From: Sorex araneus | Taxonomy: Eukaryota > Chordata > Mammalia > Eulipotyphla > Soricidae | Direction of reading: 5' to 3' | DNA: 64,000 nt | Assembly (NCBI RefSeq): GCF_027595985.1 | Contig: NC_073312.1 | Coordinates: forward strand, 10,583,426 to 10,647,425 | In this document: piece after piece, positions 50,577-62,925 of the stretch | How positions within the stretch are numbered: position 1 is the stretch's first letter | Layout of the letters: the number at the start of each line of letters is the position of its first letter | Program-made: the position numbers and the translations under genes | The notes under the pieces: generated by a model | What the model was told of the DNA's origin: nothing | The model's input: the letters and a program-made list of their open reading frames with translations, nothing else | Database searches by the model: none

Positions 50577-51577
50577 GGAAACTTATTAGCTGGTGGCTTC
50601 TGAGTGGTATTTTTACCCGGTCATGTTGTCCTGCGTGGGCGCCAGAGCAGGGGAGCATCCTCCTTACCCCTCTCCGCCCAAATATAACCATGTGTCCCCA
50701 GACAGGTGTTCTTTGAAGTCCTGGCCAGCTCCCTAATGGTCAATCAGTCCTTGTTTGGACCAACAGCCTCTGGGGATACAGAACCAGCCCTCCCAGCCTT
50801 TTGGAACCCCTGTATCCAGGAAATCCCAGCTATCTTTGTTTCTGTTTGGGGGGATGTGGGGGGCAGTCAACACTCGCATCGCAAAGCAGGAGGAGTGCCA
50901 GAGAACAAAGCGGATGGTCCTGTGGGGATTGGAGACTGGGAGTTCAGAGTCCAGCGGTGAGCAGGGTCAGGCTCCCTCTGCCACCTATAGAGCCTCATCC
51001 CCTGAGCCCCTGGGACTCACTGAGAATCCCCAGAAGTCCTGGGCACGTGCTTCCCATCTCTGTAACTTCCTTGTTGTCCCCTCTGTGTCATCTTCAAAGG
51101 GCACTTGCCATGTGGATTAGCTCCCATCCCTCCCTGGTGTGGCCTCAAATGAACCTTGCCATGACTCCTGCAGAGACCATGTTTTAAATCAGTCACAGTC
51201 TAACGTGCTAGGGGTTTGGATGCAGAGTATCTTATGGGGGTGGAGGTCAGGAACCCCCAGCACTGGGTGACCCCCTCCTGTCACTGACAGGTCCCTTCTC
51301 TGACCTCCCCTGCCACCGTTAGCATTTAGACAATCCCCAGAGAATCTTCTGGAATCCTGAGATCACTGTGCTATGTGCAGAGCCCCAAACTGCCGCAGCA
51401 GCTGCTGGAGATTTCCCACAGCAGGGAGATTTTCCCACAGGATGCCTACAGGCTGGAACATTCTGTAGGCCAAAACCAGGAGATTGGTCAACTTTGATGA
51501 GGAAAATATTGTTTGACCTCCAAGGCTGGAGGGGAGGAGGGGAATGTATTTCCCTCATTTATAGATTTACTTTTTAT

Positions 51578-51830
51578 GGGCTGGAGTGATAGCACAGTGG
51601 GTAGGGCGTTTGCCTTGCACGCAGCTGACCTGCGTTCAATTCCTTTGCCCCTCTCGGAGAGCCTGGCAAGCTATCGGGAGTATCCTGCCCGCACAGCAGA
51701 GCCTGGCAAGCTACCAGTGGCATATTTGATATGCCAAAAACAGTAACAACGAGTCTCACAATGGAGATGTTACTGGTGCCCGCTTGAGCAAATTGATGAG
51801 CAACGGGATGACAGTGACAGTGACAGTGAT
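51578..51830 (+). repeat. SOR-headed SINE, long-tail variant
   Basis: The same head and alternative 3' body as the copy at 9087, ending GTGACAGTGACAGTGA. Confidence 0.9.
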
Positions 51831-52416
51831 GGATACTGGCATAACCCCCGCCTTCCTGCCACTGAGCCCCACGGGAATCATAGGCTTTTTCAAATCCTCG
51901 GATTTAGATAATGTTGATGTGGGTCAACACCTTCTCACTGGAATCAGATGAGAGCGACCCTCTCCTGTGAGTTATTGTTATTCTGTGTATGAACAAATTA
52001 GTTTATAGATTTGCTTCTTCAATATTCTGATACTCTTTCATTGTCACTAGGTCCTTTTTATAATCTCATGTATTTACTCAAGGAGAGTAATGGCCTCAGA
52101 ACATAATTCTGAGGAAAGATCCACAGGTTTTACCAGAGAGCCAGAAGGTGTCTGGCACCAGAGAAGCTAAGAAGCTTTGTCTAGAGAAACCATCCCTGTC
52201 GAGTGTACAGGGAATTGTTTCAGCGAAGGCAACCACACGCCGAATCCCAGGGCATTTGGGATTTCAGGACCTCCTGGAATTTAAAAGTAGCTGGGATAGG
52301 ACGGATCTCCCCATACATTCATCACATGGAGAACAGGACAGGAAACTCCACCCCAACAAATACTCCCACACCCGCTGCTCACAGCTGGCATTGGCTTGAC
52401 CACTACTCAGTGGTGG

Positions 52417-52419
<3 letters not shown>

Positions 52420-52465
<46 letters not shown>
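52420..52465 (+). repeat. (GT)n microsatellite
   Basis: About 22 GT units. Confidence 0.97.
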
Positions 52466-52466
<1 letters not shown>

Positions 52467-52675
52467 CCCCCCAGTTTTCCACAATCAGCCAGCCTTCCTG
52501 TCATAATCAGGAACAGATGTTCTGGCTAAAATCTTTAGTTGATTCAAAGAAATTCAAATCTCTTGGAGATTGAATATTCAGCAGGGGGGAAGCCACATCT
52601 CTCTCTGCCTCCATCCAAGGGCCAGAGCGAAAGCTCAGTGACTACTGAGGAGTTTTTCTAGCTGCGTTTGGCGGG

Positions 52676-52800
52676 GTTGAGGGACTGGGGCCACACCTGA
52701 CAGTGCTCCAGGGTGGGTCCTGCTGGAGCTTGGGGCACCATGTGAAGCCTGGGGATCCATCCATGCGCCATGAGCTCTGAGTGTCTTTCCTGGTCTTTAA
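52676..52800 (-). repeat. Degenerate SOR-like SINE
   Basis: An antisense piece starting GGGGCCACACCTGACAGTGC. Confidence 0.55.
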
Positions 52801-53057
52801 TGGGGAATGTGACTGAAGTCCCGGGAGACCCAGGACAGGTTCACCGACTAATCCTCCCAACCCACACTGTGTTGCTGCTCTGGGCTCTGGTGATTATGCA
52901 GAAACTTAAGGAGAACAGGATCAGGATGGACTGCTTTCATCTCCTCTGGCGCTTACTGGGCATCTGCCCTTGGCACTGATGCATAGGGCTCGAGCTGTTA
53001 AAACCAAGACAAAAGCAACAACCTGATGACAGAAGGAACACATTTGACTAAAGGCAA

Positions 53058-53750
53058 TTAAGAACACTGTTTAATAGGATCTAATTCTCCTGCAACTTCC
53101 ATGATTAAGATCACCCAGTTCAGCATGCACACCAGTAACTCCTTTTGTTGAAGCGGTTCCGTGCTACAATTCTTTTCCTTAATCTTGATCTTTTCTCTTT
53201 CTGCATAGCCTATAATTTCTAGAGCATCGTCTGTCGGGGAGGGAGGTACAGAGGTGATTTTAACTGTGCAGCAAATTATCATTATTAGCACAAGCTGCAT
53301 CCGTAATGAGCTCATTCTTGCCACTAAAAACAATTCCATTACCTGATAAGCCAAAATTCCTCGGGTCTGTAAATGCTGAAGAAACTGAGGCTTGGGAGGT
53401 TTTCCTTTGACAAAAGGGCCCTTTTGTGGGGCCAGTAGCACTTCCCGATGGTTTAAGTGTTCCTTTCTGCCAGGTTCCTTCAGAGGCTGAAGTTGGGTCA
53501 GAATGTCCAGGTCCCTGTGCTGCAGATCGGTGATAGCTGCCTGCCAAGGGAGTGAAGGGATCTCAATCAGAGCTTTTATTTGGCTCCAGCACAGCTGTGA
53601 AATGTGTGTGGATGGATGGGTGTCAGAATCCTTGGCTTGGTTAGTAGCTATGTGACATTGGACCTTTCCTTTTTGTTGCAAATCAGAGGTGATGAAAGCA
53701 TCTCCCCATGACCATGAAGATCCAGAGGCAGGTAACTCTGGCCCATACAA
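53058..53750 (-). CDS. Orphan 230-codon open frame, unrecognised
   Basis: An uninterrupted frame of 230 codons on the - strand in AT-rich DNA, where chance frames this long are rare. It starts MYGPELPASGSSWSWGDAF and ends VAGELDPIKQCS. I recognise no domain. The first 140 residues are hydrophilic and mixed; the middle (about 140-165) is hydrophobic and looks less like coding sequence. A further coding-like stretch upstream on the same strand (53890-53990, a different frame) hints at a decayed longer gene. No poly(A) tail or exon borders were found. It may be a pseudogene, a lineage-specific exon or a chance frame. Confidence 0.3.
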   Translation of the reverse strand: MYGPELPASGSSWSWGDAFITSDLQQKGKVQCHIATNQAKDSDTHPSTHISQLCWSQIKALIEIPSLPWQAAITDLQHRDLDILTQLQPLKEPGRKEHLNHREVLLAPQKGPFVKGKPPKPQFLQHLQTRGILAYQVMELFLVARMSSLRMQLVLIMIICCTVKITSVPPSPTDDALEIIGYAEREKIKIKEKNCSTEPLQQKELLVCMLNWVILIMEVAGELDPIKQCS

Positions 53751-54002
53751 GCTCAGTAAGTATTATCAATTAACTAAAGAAAAGGGGCCAAGAAAAGTTG
53801 CTGTTGATGAGGGTTCCAAGTGGGACATAATATCGGTGAGCCTGCTGAGTTATTAACAGGATAACGTTCAAAAAGAGGGTTTGGGGGCACCTGTCAAACA
53901 TCTTTACTCTGTTGCACTTTTGCCTCAAGGATTTTGTCCCCGAGGTAGGTGAGATAGTATGGTTGACCAAGAAAAACCTCTCTAGTTGCTAACATGGCTT
54001 GA

Positions 54003-54210
54003 GTGTTTGCTTGTGTAAGGATCTGTTCTAAGCCCTTTACTTAGACTGGCATATTGAATTAGCACAAATGGTCTCCCTTTTACAGATGGGGAAACTGAGG
54101 CACACAGAGGGTGCGTCATTTGCTCAGGGGCACACAGTGAGTGCCGAAGTCGGAACCGTGAACCAGGGTGCAGGGAGTCAGGGCTCAGCCACCTTCTCTG
54201 TGGTCCATGT
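54003..54210 (-). repeat. MIR element
   Basis: An antisense copy with the core CTTTTACAGATGGGGAAACT and GAGGCACACAGAGG, characteristic of MIR. Confidence 0.9.
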
Positions 54211-54492
54211 CATGGCTAGAGGCAGTTTCTAAATGCAAAGCAAGGCAGAAAGGAAATGTGAGGATAAGTGAGAAACACAGGTGCCTGAGCAACGCCACAG
54301 ATCCAGACCAGGGAAGGGGTTAAGGAAGCTGAGAGCTGGACTTGGGTGGGCTCACATATGCCGCCACGACTGACTGGTCTTGAGAGAGAAATATAACATT
54401 TCTTGCCATAGTTTAGTCGGGGCTAGATGGCAACACCTCCTCCAAGGTGACCTAGAATATTTGGTTGAATGTGAGCATAAAACACCCAGTGT

Positions 54493-54652
54493 GGGGGCTG
54501 GGACAATAGTACAGTGTGTGGGGCTCCTGCCTTGTACTTGGCCGACCCGAGTTCAAGCCCCAGGATCCCACATGGTCCCCTGAGCACCACCGGGACTAAT
54601 TCCTGAGTACCAGCAGCCTCACTGGGTGTGGCCCCAAAACAACAACAACAAA
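54493..54652 (+). repeat. SOR-type SINE, sense
   Basis: A full-length copy with an AACAACAAC tail. Confidence 0.9.
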
Positions 54653-55892
54653 ATGCCTTGTGTGTTTAGGGCTTCCTAAGAGAATAGCTAAAAGGTGCTA
54701 AGAAGAGGAAAAAGGCAAACATCAAAAGGGTCAGTTGGGCTAGATCCCCCCAAGTCCCTCCCTTGTTCCTCAGTCACCAGTCCCAGAGTGGGTCTTGGGA
54801 CCTTCTTTCCCAAAAGGCTTTTGAATTCTGTAGTTTATCCCCTGAATACCTCATATTTTCATAGTTCGAGTGGGATACACCAGGTCCTGTTAGTGTTCCA
54901 AAACTGACCCTCTTTCCGGGAAAAATAAATACAGCCTTTTTAACTCCTAGGAGGCTGGTATGCCCTTAGCAAGAGTCCTGTGCACATATTTGAATTCTAA
55001 CTGGATTTATCTCCAAAGTTTGAGGTGCCCCACTTTTCTTGAGGCTCTGGGTTCTATCAAAAAGACACCCTGTGACCTAGAGCCTAGCTTCTTAGGCTGC
55101 AGGTCGTGACCCCAAATGTCTGCAACTACCACAACCGACTTCAACTCAAAGGTGTCATGAAACCAAAGTGTGTCTGTCAGGTTGCATTTCTCAGGCAAAA
55201 AGGCATCATGAGGGAGAAACATTTAAGATGGGTTAGTGATGTTGGGCTTCCAAAATTCAGGTCTTATTTCCAGTATACAATCTCCTGAAGGTCACATCAA
55301 GAACACCCCAGAGACCAGGGGCTGAGCAACTGTCATCTGCTAGCCTCTCTTTCCTAATGGCAGTGGACTTCAAACCTCTTCCATTTGCTGAATCTCAAGT
55401 CCAACACTGGTGAGCATCTAAGGCCTTTTCCAATCCATTTTTCAGGACCTTCCTGACTGTTCCCACCCATTTGGAAGAACAATCCCAACCAGTGCACACG
55501 CTGATCACAGCTAGAGCATTTGGGGTCTGGGCAATTTGATTTCCTAGTTTGTCCTTTTATTTGGATTTTAACTGCTTATGGACAGTGTGAGTATACTTTG
55601 GCTGGTGTGTCTAAAGAGCCTCCTCTCTTTGTCACCATACATGTGGTGTGGTACTGCAGTGCCAGCTCAATCTTTTGCCTGAGGGTGGTTTGAACAGGTC
55701 ATTAATTCCAAACGTCCTTCCTTCTGAAGCAGGGCTTGAAACCTTTTTCAGCCAAGGGTCATCAATAGCTAAGCTTTCGCAGGCCATCCAGTCATGGTAG
55801 CCAAGACTCACTCCTGCTGTGCTGTGTTTCAGCAGCTAAGCAGCCATATAAATGGACAAGTAGGGATGGTGCTCCCACAAAATGTTATGGAC

Positions 55893-55975
55893 AGTGTATC
55901 ACTGTGTCACTGTATCACTATTGTTCGGTTGCTCATCAATTTGCTCGAGCGGGCGCCTGTAATGTCTCCATTCAT
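55893..55975 (-). repeat. Fragment of long-tail SINE variant
   Basis: Only the 3' body remains (GCTCATCAATTTGCTCGAGC), antisense. Confidence 0.75.
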
Positions 55976-56029
55976 CCCTGACATTTTGATTTTATATGAT
56001 TTTCATATTTTTCAAAATAATCTTTTTCT

Positions 56030-56085
56030 TTCCAGGACACACCATATGGGATGCTGGGGATTGGCCATGTGCATGGAAAACAACC
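56030..56085 (-). repeat. SOR SINE fragment
   Basis: A short antisense piece, ACACCATATGGGATGCTGGG. Confidence 0.6.
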
Positions 56086-56261
56086 TATTTATCACTTCAA
56101 ACCCCACTCATGTTTCTTTTTGTTTGGTTGGTTTTTGCTAAGCAATAAGGGTCAAACAGTACCATCTTGAGAGAGACCCCTTTGGAGGATTGGGGAAACA
56201 GAACCCCAGGAATTCAGAATGCTGAAAATATAGCTCAATCTGCTGCCATGAGGGAGAGAGA

Positions 56262-56296
56262 AAGAGAAAGAGAGAGGGAGGGAGAAAGAGAGAGAG
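56262..56296 (+). repeat. Short GA-rich run
   Basis: GAGAGAAAG-type purine stretch. Confidence 0.8.
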
Positions 56297-56389
56297 GCCA
56301 GCAGCATTTGTAGTAGCTGCAAGAAAGCTTGCAAGTGCTCAAAGAGAAAAGGTAGAAACAAAGGCCTGTAGATGCTTTTCATACCCTCC

Positions 56390-57110
56390 ATTAAAGTTAA
56401 AATCTAATTTAGATGGAAATGGATGCATAGAAATTAAACGTGTATGTGAGGCTTTTGCCATTAAGTTGTGTACCCTCTAACGATGGCTTCACAAAATTTA
56501 TTCCCTTGGTTTGAACATCAAGCTGCATTTGGAAATTTGATTTTGTTGTTTTACAAATTGTTTGAGCTCTGTGAAGAGTGCAAACCCCATTTCTGATCTG
56601 CCTCCAACAAAAATAGAGCATTAAAGTGTTTAAGATTCAATCAAAGACTTGCTGCGAGTGGCACAATATTAAAAGAACAGAAAACTCAATTCAATTTTTA
56701 TTTTGAACATGATTTGTCACAAACAGCATTCTAATAGATAACACTGATTATATGGTAGCAAGTGTAATTTATATATACCGAGCGCCGTGCCTTTGTCAGA
56801 GCGATCATTAAGGAATTTGACACGTATGCAGGAGGACAATAAATGTCAACGGAAATATATACCAGAGAGATATAAATGTGGTGCCGAAGCGAGGGAGGCT
56901 AGCATACGCTATACTTAGAAGTAATAATATGCAGTCTAAAGTAGCTTTCGTTTTCAAACAAGAACTCTTTATGTTGTCATTCAAAATATCTCATATTTCT
57001 GAAGGTCAGGGATAAATGGCACTATGGGCATTAAAAGCGAGTAAAAGAAAAAAGTAATTTGTTGTTCATTTAACATAACATTTTATGAAATAGCTTGGTA
57101 AAATATTCAG
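56390..57110. other. AT-rich repeat-free block, candidate conserved noncoding element
   Basis: 700 bases with no SINE, L1 or simple repeat, rich in homeodomain-type motifs and with scattered isolated CpGs. It resembles the long-range enhancers found around developmental genes. Conservation has not been measured. Confidence 0.4.
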
Positions 57111-57704
57111 CCTCTCCACCCCACCGCCCCTGCAGAGCTACGGAAGTGGGAGAGAGCTGTCCGGTCTCTCTTGGAGTATTTTGTCTCTTCCCTTCTTATC
57201 TATCCATCACATCACTGTTACGGGAACATCTTCATTGGGTGAGATTGTTGTGGAATCAATGTGGCTGGTATCTGGGCAAGCAGAGGTGAAGAAATGCAGT
57301 TGTCTACACTGCAGCAGGCATGCTTGCACGCCCCAAGTTGGACCCTCATTTGCAGGGTCCCGTGACCCAGCGATGAGAGCCCAAATAGAGGATAAGGGGC
57401 ATGTCTTTCTGAGACTGAGGGTGAAAGTTCTGATGTGACAGACAAAGATTCCCAAGAAAGAGTTCTTGTGTGGTTATCTTGGACCAGAGACAGATACATT
57501 AGGATTGGATCAGTCTCAGATGTGGGTCTACTAGAAGCCAATAAAAACCCACCCATGAGATGCCATAAATGATACCTCTACCAGTCCCAGATACCTCTAC
57601 CGGTCACTGATCCCAAACTTCCAAAGATTGTAAAGCTCACATTTCTAGACAACTTTCTGTGCTTCCTCAGAATCAGTCAATCTCATTATCTCAAATTTAA
57701 ATTA

Positions 57705-58785
57705 AAAAATAGTAATTAAGCCAACAGTGAAGAATCCGGGCCATTCCGGCAGGCACCACCAGATGGAGATTGCTCCGGACCCCAGACAGGGCCAACAACA
57801 CCGGGGGGCCAGACGGAGAAGGTACAGCCAGCACGCCTTCTCCAGATGGAGCCCCGGCGACACTGAGCTTCTACTAACACGGCTCCGGTATGAGGGACTG
57901 GGACATCTCCAAACCACGTGGCCGCATAAGAGGCCATGCAACCTTTCCTGATATACAAAAGTATGCCCAGGAATGGCTCCACCACCCCTGAACGTCCATT
58001 ATCTCAGAGGCACAGAAACCAATCTCAGAATGCAGCGGCTGCTGGCAGATATACTCCTGGACTCTGAACTAAGCTACGGCCCCGTGCAGCCCTGGGACGG
58101 AAAGGGTTTCTGTCCCTTGGCCTTTTCCCCCCTGTATAGCTTGGTGACCGCCACGATCAGAACCAATTGGACAGAGAGGTAGGAGTTTGCAGTGATGGGA
58201 TGGGATGCATGGGGAATCTTGTGATGGGGAAAGCAGAACTGGCCCTGCCTCCTGCCCAAATGAGACCCCGAGTGGTCGCCCATGAACAGCTCCTCCGCTC
58301 CTGAACAGCCATGATCCCAGCACCACAGAAACCAATCTCAGAATGGAGCAGCTGCTAGCAGAAATACCTCTGGACTTAGTACCAGAATTCCAAAACTGGG
58401 CGGCTGCTTTCGAGACCATGCAACATCATATGCTCTTTGTTGCCAACAATAGAAAACATACAATCTAATGATGCCATTCTGACAGGTCTGACTGTTGGGG
58501 GGAAAGCTCCAAATAATGATAGTGAGTTTCCTGTCGAAAATTGAATGTAATAAAAGTAAGGAAAGAGTAAAGTGAAAATCATCTGCCGCACAGGCATAGG
58601 GGGAGCGGGAGGGGGTTATGCTGGGGTTTTTGGTGGTGGATCATGTGCACTGGTGAAGGGGTGGGTGTTTGAGCATAATATGACTGAGACTTGATCCTAA
58701 AAGCCCTGTAACTGTCCTCAAGGTGACTCAATTAAAAATAAATTTAAATAATAATAATAATAATTATTATTATTAAAATGACTCC
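57705..58785 (+). repeat. L1 3' region with internal duplication
   Basis: The 3' part (from about 58580: GGGGGAGCGGGAGGGGG, then GGTGGGTGTTTGAGCATAAT and an A-rich end) matches the 3' UTR of eulipotyphlan L1. A 313-bp internal repeat is marked by CACAGAAACCAATCTCAGAA at 58011 and 58324. No ORF2 coding frame is intact. Confidence 0.7.
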
Positions 58786-60101
58786 TCCCTAAAACATGGA
58801 CAAACCCCATTCCACCCATTACTAAAATTAGCAGAGTTGTTTGCTTCCAATCTTTTTGTACCAAAAAATGTAATATCACTGACAAGGAACTTGAAATGCT
58901 TATCATAGCACTTGGGAAATAAAAATGTATATAGATGGTTATTTCTGTATCAAATGGTTTCTTATATACTCTCCTCAGAAAGGACTTTGGGGAACTCTTC
59001 CCGGACAACCCGCAGGGACCACACTCATTCTTTTTCCAGAGTTGTGTTTTGAGCCATCTAACAGGTATGATGCTTGCACTGTTGATTTCAGATCTGTGCC
59101 CTCGGCCCCCGTGGCAGGGAGATTCTCAGGCTCTTATGGCTCAGGGTTCTCTGTAGCTCTGCTACTCTCTGGCCCTCTGTTTACTTTTCAGTTGAGCTGC
59201 CATTTCCTCCGTGGATTCCAAACATGAACGGTTCACCATGTCGACTTTTTAGAATTTTCCTGGAGGCTGTGGTTTGTCTGGGATATTTGCAGCTGGTGTT
59301 GCTCCTCTGAAGGAAAAGCTCAGACCACCAGGAGCCAGACTGGTGTGGAGCTTTTTGGGGGTCTTGTCTTGCTGAACCTGCACAGTGCCACCAGCGCGTA
59401 TTATTCCCACATCAGTGTCAGTGGTGGGGTGAGAAAACGGAGCTAGCCATTGTGGCAATATAGGGCGTTACACACTCCTGGCAGCAAACCTCGGGTGGAA
59501 GGAATGTTCAGCCCTGCTTTCCTCTCCTGGGAGTCTTGGAAAGCACTTCTAGCCCCGAGCATCGGGGGACGGGGAGACTACCTGAAGATGAGGTTCCTGA
59601 GGCTCCCCAGTTGATTCCAATACACAGCCAGGATGGAGAACCTTGGTTCTACCATCCTGTGCTGGCTGATTGTAATCTGAAAAGACCCCAGGCTCAGACA
59701 AGCAGCCTGTGGCACTTCACAAGGCCAAGATTTTTAAAAGAATTTAGGGACTGGAGTAAAAGGAGCGCAGACGAATCCCGCAAGGACTAAGCACCAGCCC
59801 CTTCTGTTATATCTTAGGCATTGCTGGGAGGGGAAAAGAGTCCTGCTTTCCCCTGACCTGGGTTCTCTGGGGAATCAGTCACTCATCCTATCCTTGAGCA
59901 CTGGCAACAGGGTCAAGTCACCCGAAACAGAATGTACCAAATGAGCCATTTCTGGATTTCCAGAAATTACACAGTGATGCCCCCATTCCTGTTGATGTCC
60001 CTCCACCTGTCCATTCTTGATCCTGACAGCAACACCCTCCACTTGACACCAAAAAGGAATGTGTAGGTCAGCCTGGGACTGGGAGTAACCCTATATATTA
60101 T

Positions 60102-60340
60102 TACAATAGCACAGTGGGTAAGGTGTTTGCCTTGTATGTGGCCGAGCAGGGTTCGATTCCTCAGTCCCTCTCGGAGAGCCCGGAAAGCTACTGAGAGTAT
60201 CCCACTCACAGAACCTGGCAAGGTACATGTGGTGCATTCGATATGCCCAAAAAAGTAACAACAAATCTCACAATGGAGACGTTACTGGTGCCCGCTCAAG
60301 CAAATTAATGAACAACAAATGGGACAACAGTGCTACAGTG
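60102..60340 (+). repeat. SOR-headed SINE, long-tail variant
   Basis: A sense copy lacking the first bases of its head, with the alternative body GGAGACGTTACTGGTGCCCG. Confidence 0.88.

Positions 60341-60384
<44 letters not shown>
60341..60384 (+). repeat. (TTA)n microsatellite
   Basis: About 14 TTA units, lying between the 3' end of one SINE and the tail of another. Confidence 0.96.
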
Positions 60385-60394
60385 TGGGCTTTGG

Positions 60395-60555
60395 ACTATT
60401 TTGGGGGGGATGAAGGAGTTAACTGGGGTCAGACCTGGCCATTCTCAGGGGCTATTTCTGCTTCTGTGCTCAGGAGTGAACCCTAGTGGTACTCAGGGGA
60501 CTAACTGAGGCACTGTAGATGGAACTAGGGTGGGCTGCATGCAAAGTGAGCAGAA
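60395..60555 (-). repeat. SOR-like SINE, diverged
   Basis: An antisense copy beside the TTA repeat. Confidence 0.7.
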
Positions 60556-60818
60556 CTATATGTGGACAGAGGGCCAGGTTGGCAGGTCAGCCTTGAGGTA
60601 CTACCAAATCCCCCAAGATCTGGGCACCAGCTCTTCTTTATTCACCTTGTAAAGAGATCTTATGGCAGAGGCAGGGTCTGGCTCAAAAAGCAGAGCAGAA
60701 ATTTGGACCTGGTTCCCCACCAGCCCTGACCCCATGTGAATTCAGGTAAGGGGACAATCCCTAAGGGACAGCTCCAGCAGAACCATTTACATTATGGGAC
60801 AGATTGAGAATTCAACAC

Positions 60819-61016
60819 TATTATCACACCATCATCCCATTGCTCATCGATTTGCTCGAGCGGGCACCAGTAACGTCTCCATTGTGAAACTTGTTGTTAC
60901 TGTATTTGGCATATCGAATATGCCATGGGTAACTTGTCAGGCTCTGCTGTGCGGGTGAGATATTCTCGGTAGCTTGCAAAGTGAATGCCCTACCTGCTGT
61001 GCTATCGCTCCAGCCC
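60819..61016 (-). repeat. SOR-headed SINE, long-tail variant, with target duplication
   Basis: An antisense copy flanked by a perfect 12-base duplication AGAATTCAACAC (60807-60818 and 61017-61028), direct evidence of L1-type retroposition. Confidence 0.93.
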
Positions 61017-61639
61017 AGAATTCAACACGCTAAGTAATAATTTGAGGAAAAGTCCTTATCCCAAACAAATTGGCAAAGGACCCAGTACTTCACCATTTGG
61101 ATGTGGAGGTGATCAGTTCTCATCTTAAGCAGAATCATCTCAAACTGCCCCATTCTTTCTTTGTCCAAAGAATGGCATTTTACTATGTTTCACCTAAGGG
61201 GCTATTGTAAAGTATACTGGTCCATTTGCTATAGAGAGAAGTTTGGCAATAATTATCAAAATAAACATATTCTGAACATTGGATAAGTACAAAGCATGGG
61301 AAAATACTATAGAAGGCTACTAATGGTCTGAATAATTATAAAGGGAAAACCTTATAAAAAAAGGAGTTTATAAAGGGTAAAATTTATAAAGGGAAAATAT
61401 TTATAAAGGGGAAACTTTTCTGTCCATCAGCTGGGGCTGCCATATCATATGTACTCCTCAATACAGTCTATGAGCTCTTTCTTGTCATTCAAGAAAAATA
61501 TACAAATGCAGGGTGAGAATGTGGGAATGGTATGTGCTGAGTGTTACCATTTGTTGGGGGCTTGTGAGATAAGTACAAAGACACACAGGCAGAATATTTC
61601 TGGAAAAGCCAACTTGTCTCTGGGAAGAAGAATGGGGAG

Positions 61640-62125
61640 ACTTGCAGAAAGAGAGGGTCAGAAATAGAAGGACTGCACTCATGTGTGGAGTATAACATAA
61701 CATAACATGAGACTGACACCCAAGGACGGTAGACGCAAGGGCCAGGAATATTGCTTCATAGTTGGAAGCCTATCTCATGGGGCTGGGGGGTGGGCAGAGA
61801 AGTCAGCTGGAATAGAGAAGGGATCACTAAGAAAATGATGGTTGGAGGGATTGGTTGGGATGGGAGATGTGTGCTGAAAGTACGTAAAGGACCAAATGTG
61901 ATAACCTCTCAGTATCTGTACTGAAAACCATAATGGCCCAAAGTAGAGAGGGGAAATTGTCTGCCATGGAGGCAGGGGGAGGGTGGGGAAGGGGGATATG
62001 CTGGGGAGCTTGGTGGTGGGGAGTCTGCACTGGTGGAGGGATGGGTGTTTGATCATTGTATGATTGTATCTCAAACATGAAAGCTGTAACTGTATCTCAC
62101 GGTGATTCAATAAAATTTAAAAAAT
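61640..62125 (+). repeat. L1 3' UTR
   Basis: CACTCATGTGTGGAGTATAA, a GGAGGCAGGGGGAGGG block and the end GGTGATTCAATAAAATTTAA are typical of the shrew-type L1 3' end. It includes the L1 AATAAA. Confidence 0.8.
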
Positions 62126-62229
62126 GGGGAGACTTGAAGATTAGGGTGTCAGAAGGAGGCGGAATGTGGATATACTGTTCATTTGAGTTTTATATCATCT
62201 GCATAAACTTGTTTCAGTGCAAGGTAGGG

Positions 62230-62485
62230 TCCCTCACAAGCTGTACACAGGAGGCCTGGGGTCCCCACTGGTGGTTCTTGGTAAACTAGGTGGGCAGTTC
62301 CAAGCAAGGGTCCTAGAATGCATCCTATTTGGGCCCTGTGGTTCTGCAGATACCCCAGCCACCTGGGCAATACTGCAGACCTCCAAGGCTGCAATCTGAT
62401 GATGCTGAGGGGGACCACAAATCAAATCCAGATCAGATGCATTTTAGGCATGCCCTCTAACCCCTATACTATCTCCCATTCCTAG
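62230..62485 (-). repeat. Degenerate SINE
   Basis: Antisense SINE-like stretch with a head-like end CTATACTATCTCCC. Family uncertain. Confidence 0.4.
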
Positions 62486-62888
62486 GCTTTAGAAAAAAAT
62501 AAAACCCTTCTTCCTCCACTGCTCCTGACCAGGCAATGTTGAGTCTAATTAGTAATTGTTTGACATGACACTAGTCACAGGTAGCTCTTACATGGTCTAT
62601 CTTGGCCTAAGGATGGAAGATCTGGGTGGGGAAAAGAGGACAAAACTTGATAGTCTAAGAAAATAAAAGACATAAGAACAGGCCCCTGCCTCACACCATC
62701 TCATGTTTGGAAGGTGGGGGTTGATGTCCTAAAATTGATTTCAAGCGAGATGGTGCAGTGGCTGGTCACAAGGACAATTAGGCATTACCTGGGACCAAGT
62801 GGGCGCCAATTCCAAAAGTCACTTTCAAAATATGACCCCAACATAAGGAGAAGGTCCATTTAGCACCTCACTGTCAAACATCAATGAA

Positions 62889-62894
62889 TTTATT
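62889..62894 (-). promoter_or_regulatory. PNLIPRP2: Poly(A) signal of the lipase gene
   Basis: AATAAA on the - strand, 31 bases after the stop codon, which fits the very short 3' UTRs of pancreatic lipase mRNAs. Cleavage would fall near 62870. Confidence 0.7.
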
Positions 62895-62925
62895 GCCACC
62901 AAGACACAAGAGCAGCCGCGCTTTT

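Larger units (their letters stand above)
50600..62870. other. Intergenic, SPMIP5 to lipase gene
   Basis: No recognised gene. It holds SINEs, two L1 3' ends, a MIR, short microsatellites, an unexplained open frame on the - strand (53058-53750) and an AT-rich repeat-free block (56390-57110). The stretches 50600-51570, 51840-52410, 54660-55890 and 58790-60100 show nothing I can name. Confidence 0.75.

Noticed and set aside
59249-59790. Small frames on both strands around 59.2-59.8 kb as gene exons
   Set aside because: No splice signals in phase, no known domain and frame length near chance.
61485-62110. Frames on the - strand near 61.5-62.1 kb
   Set aside because: Antisense of the L1 3' UTR.
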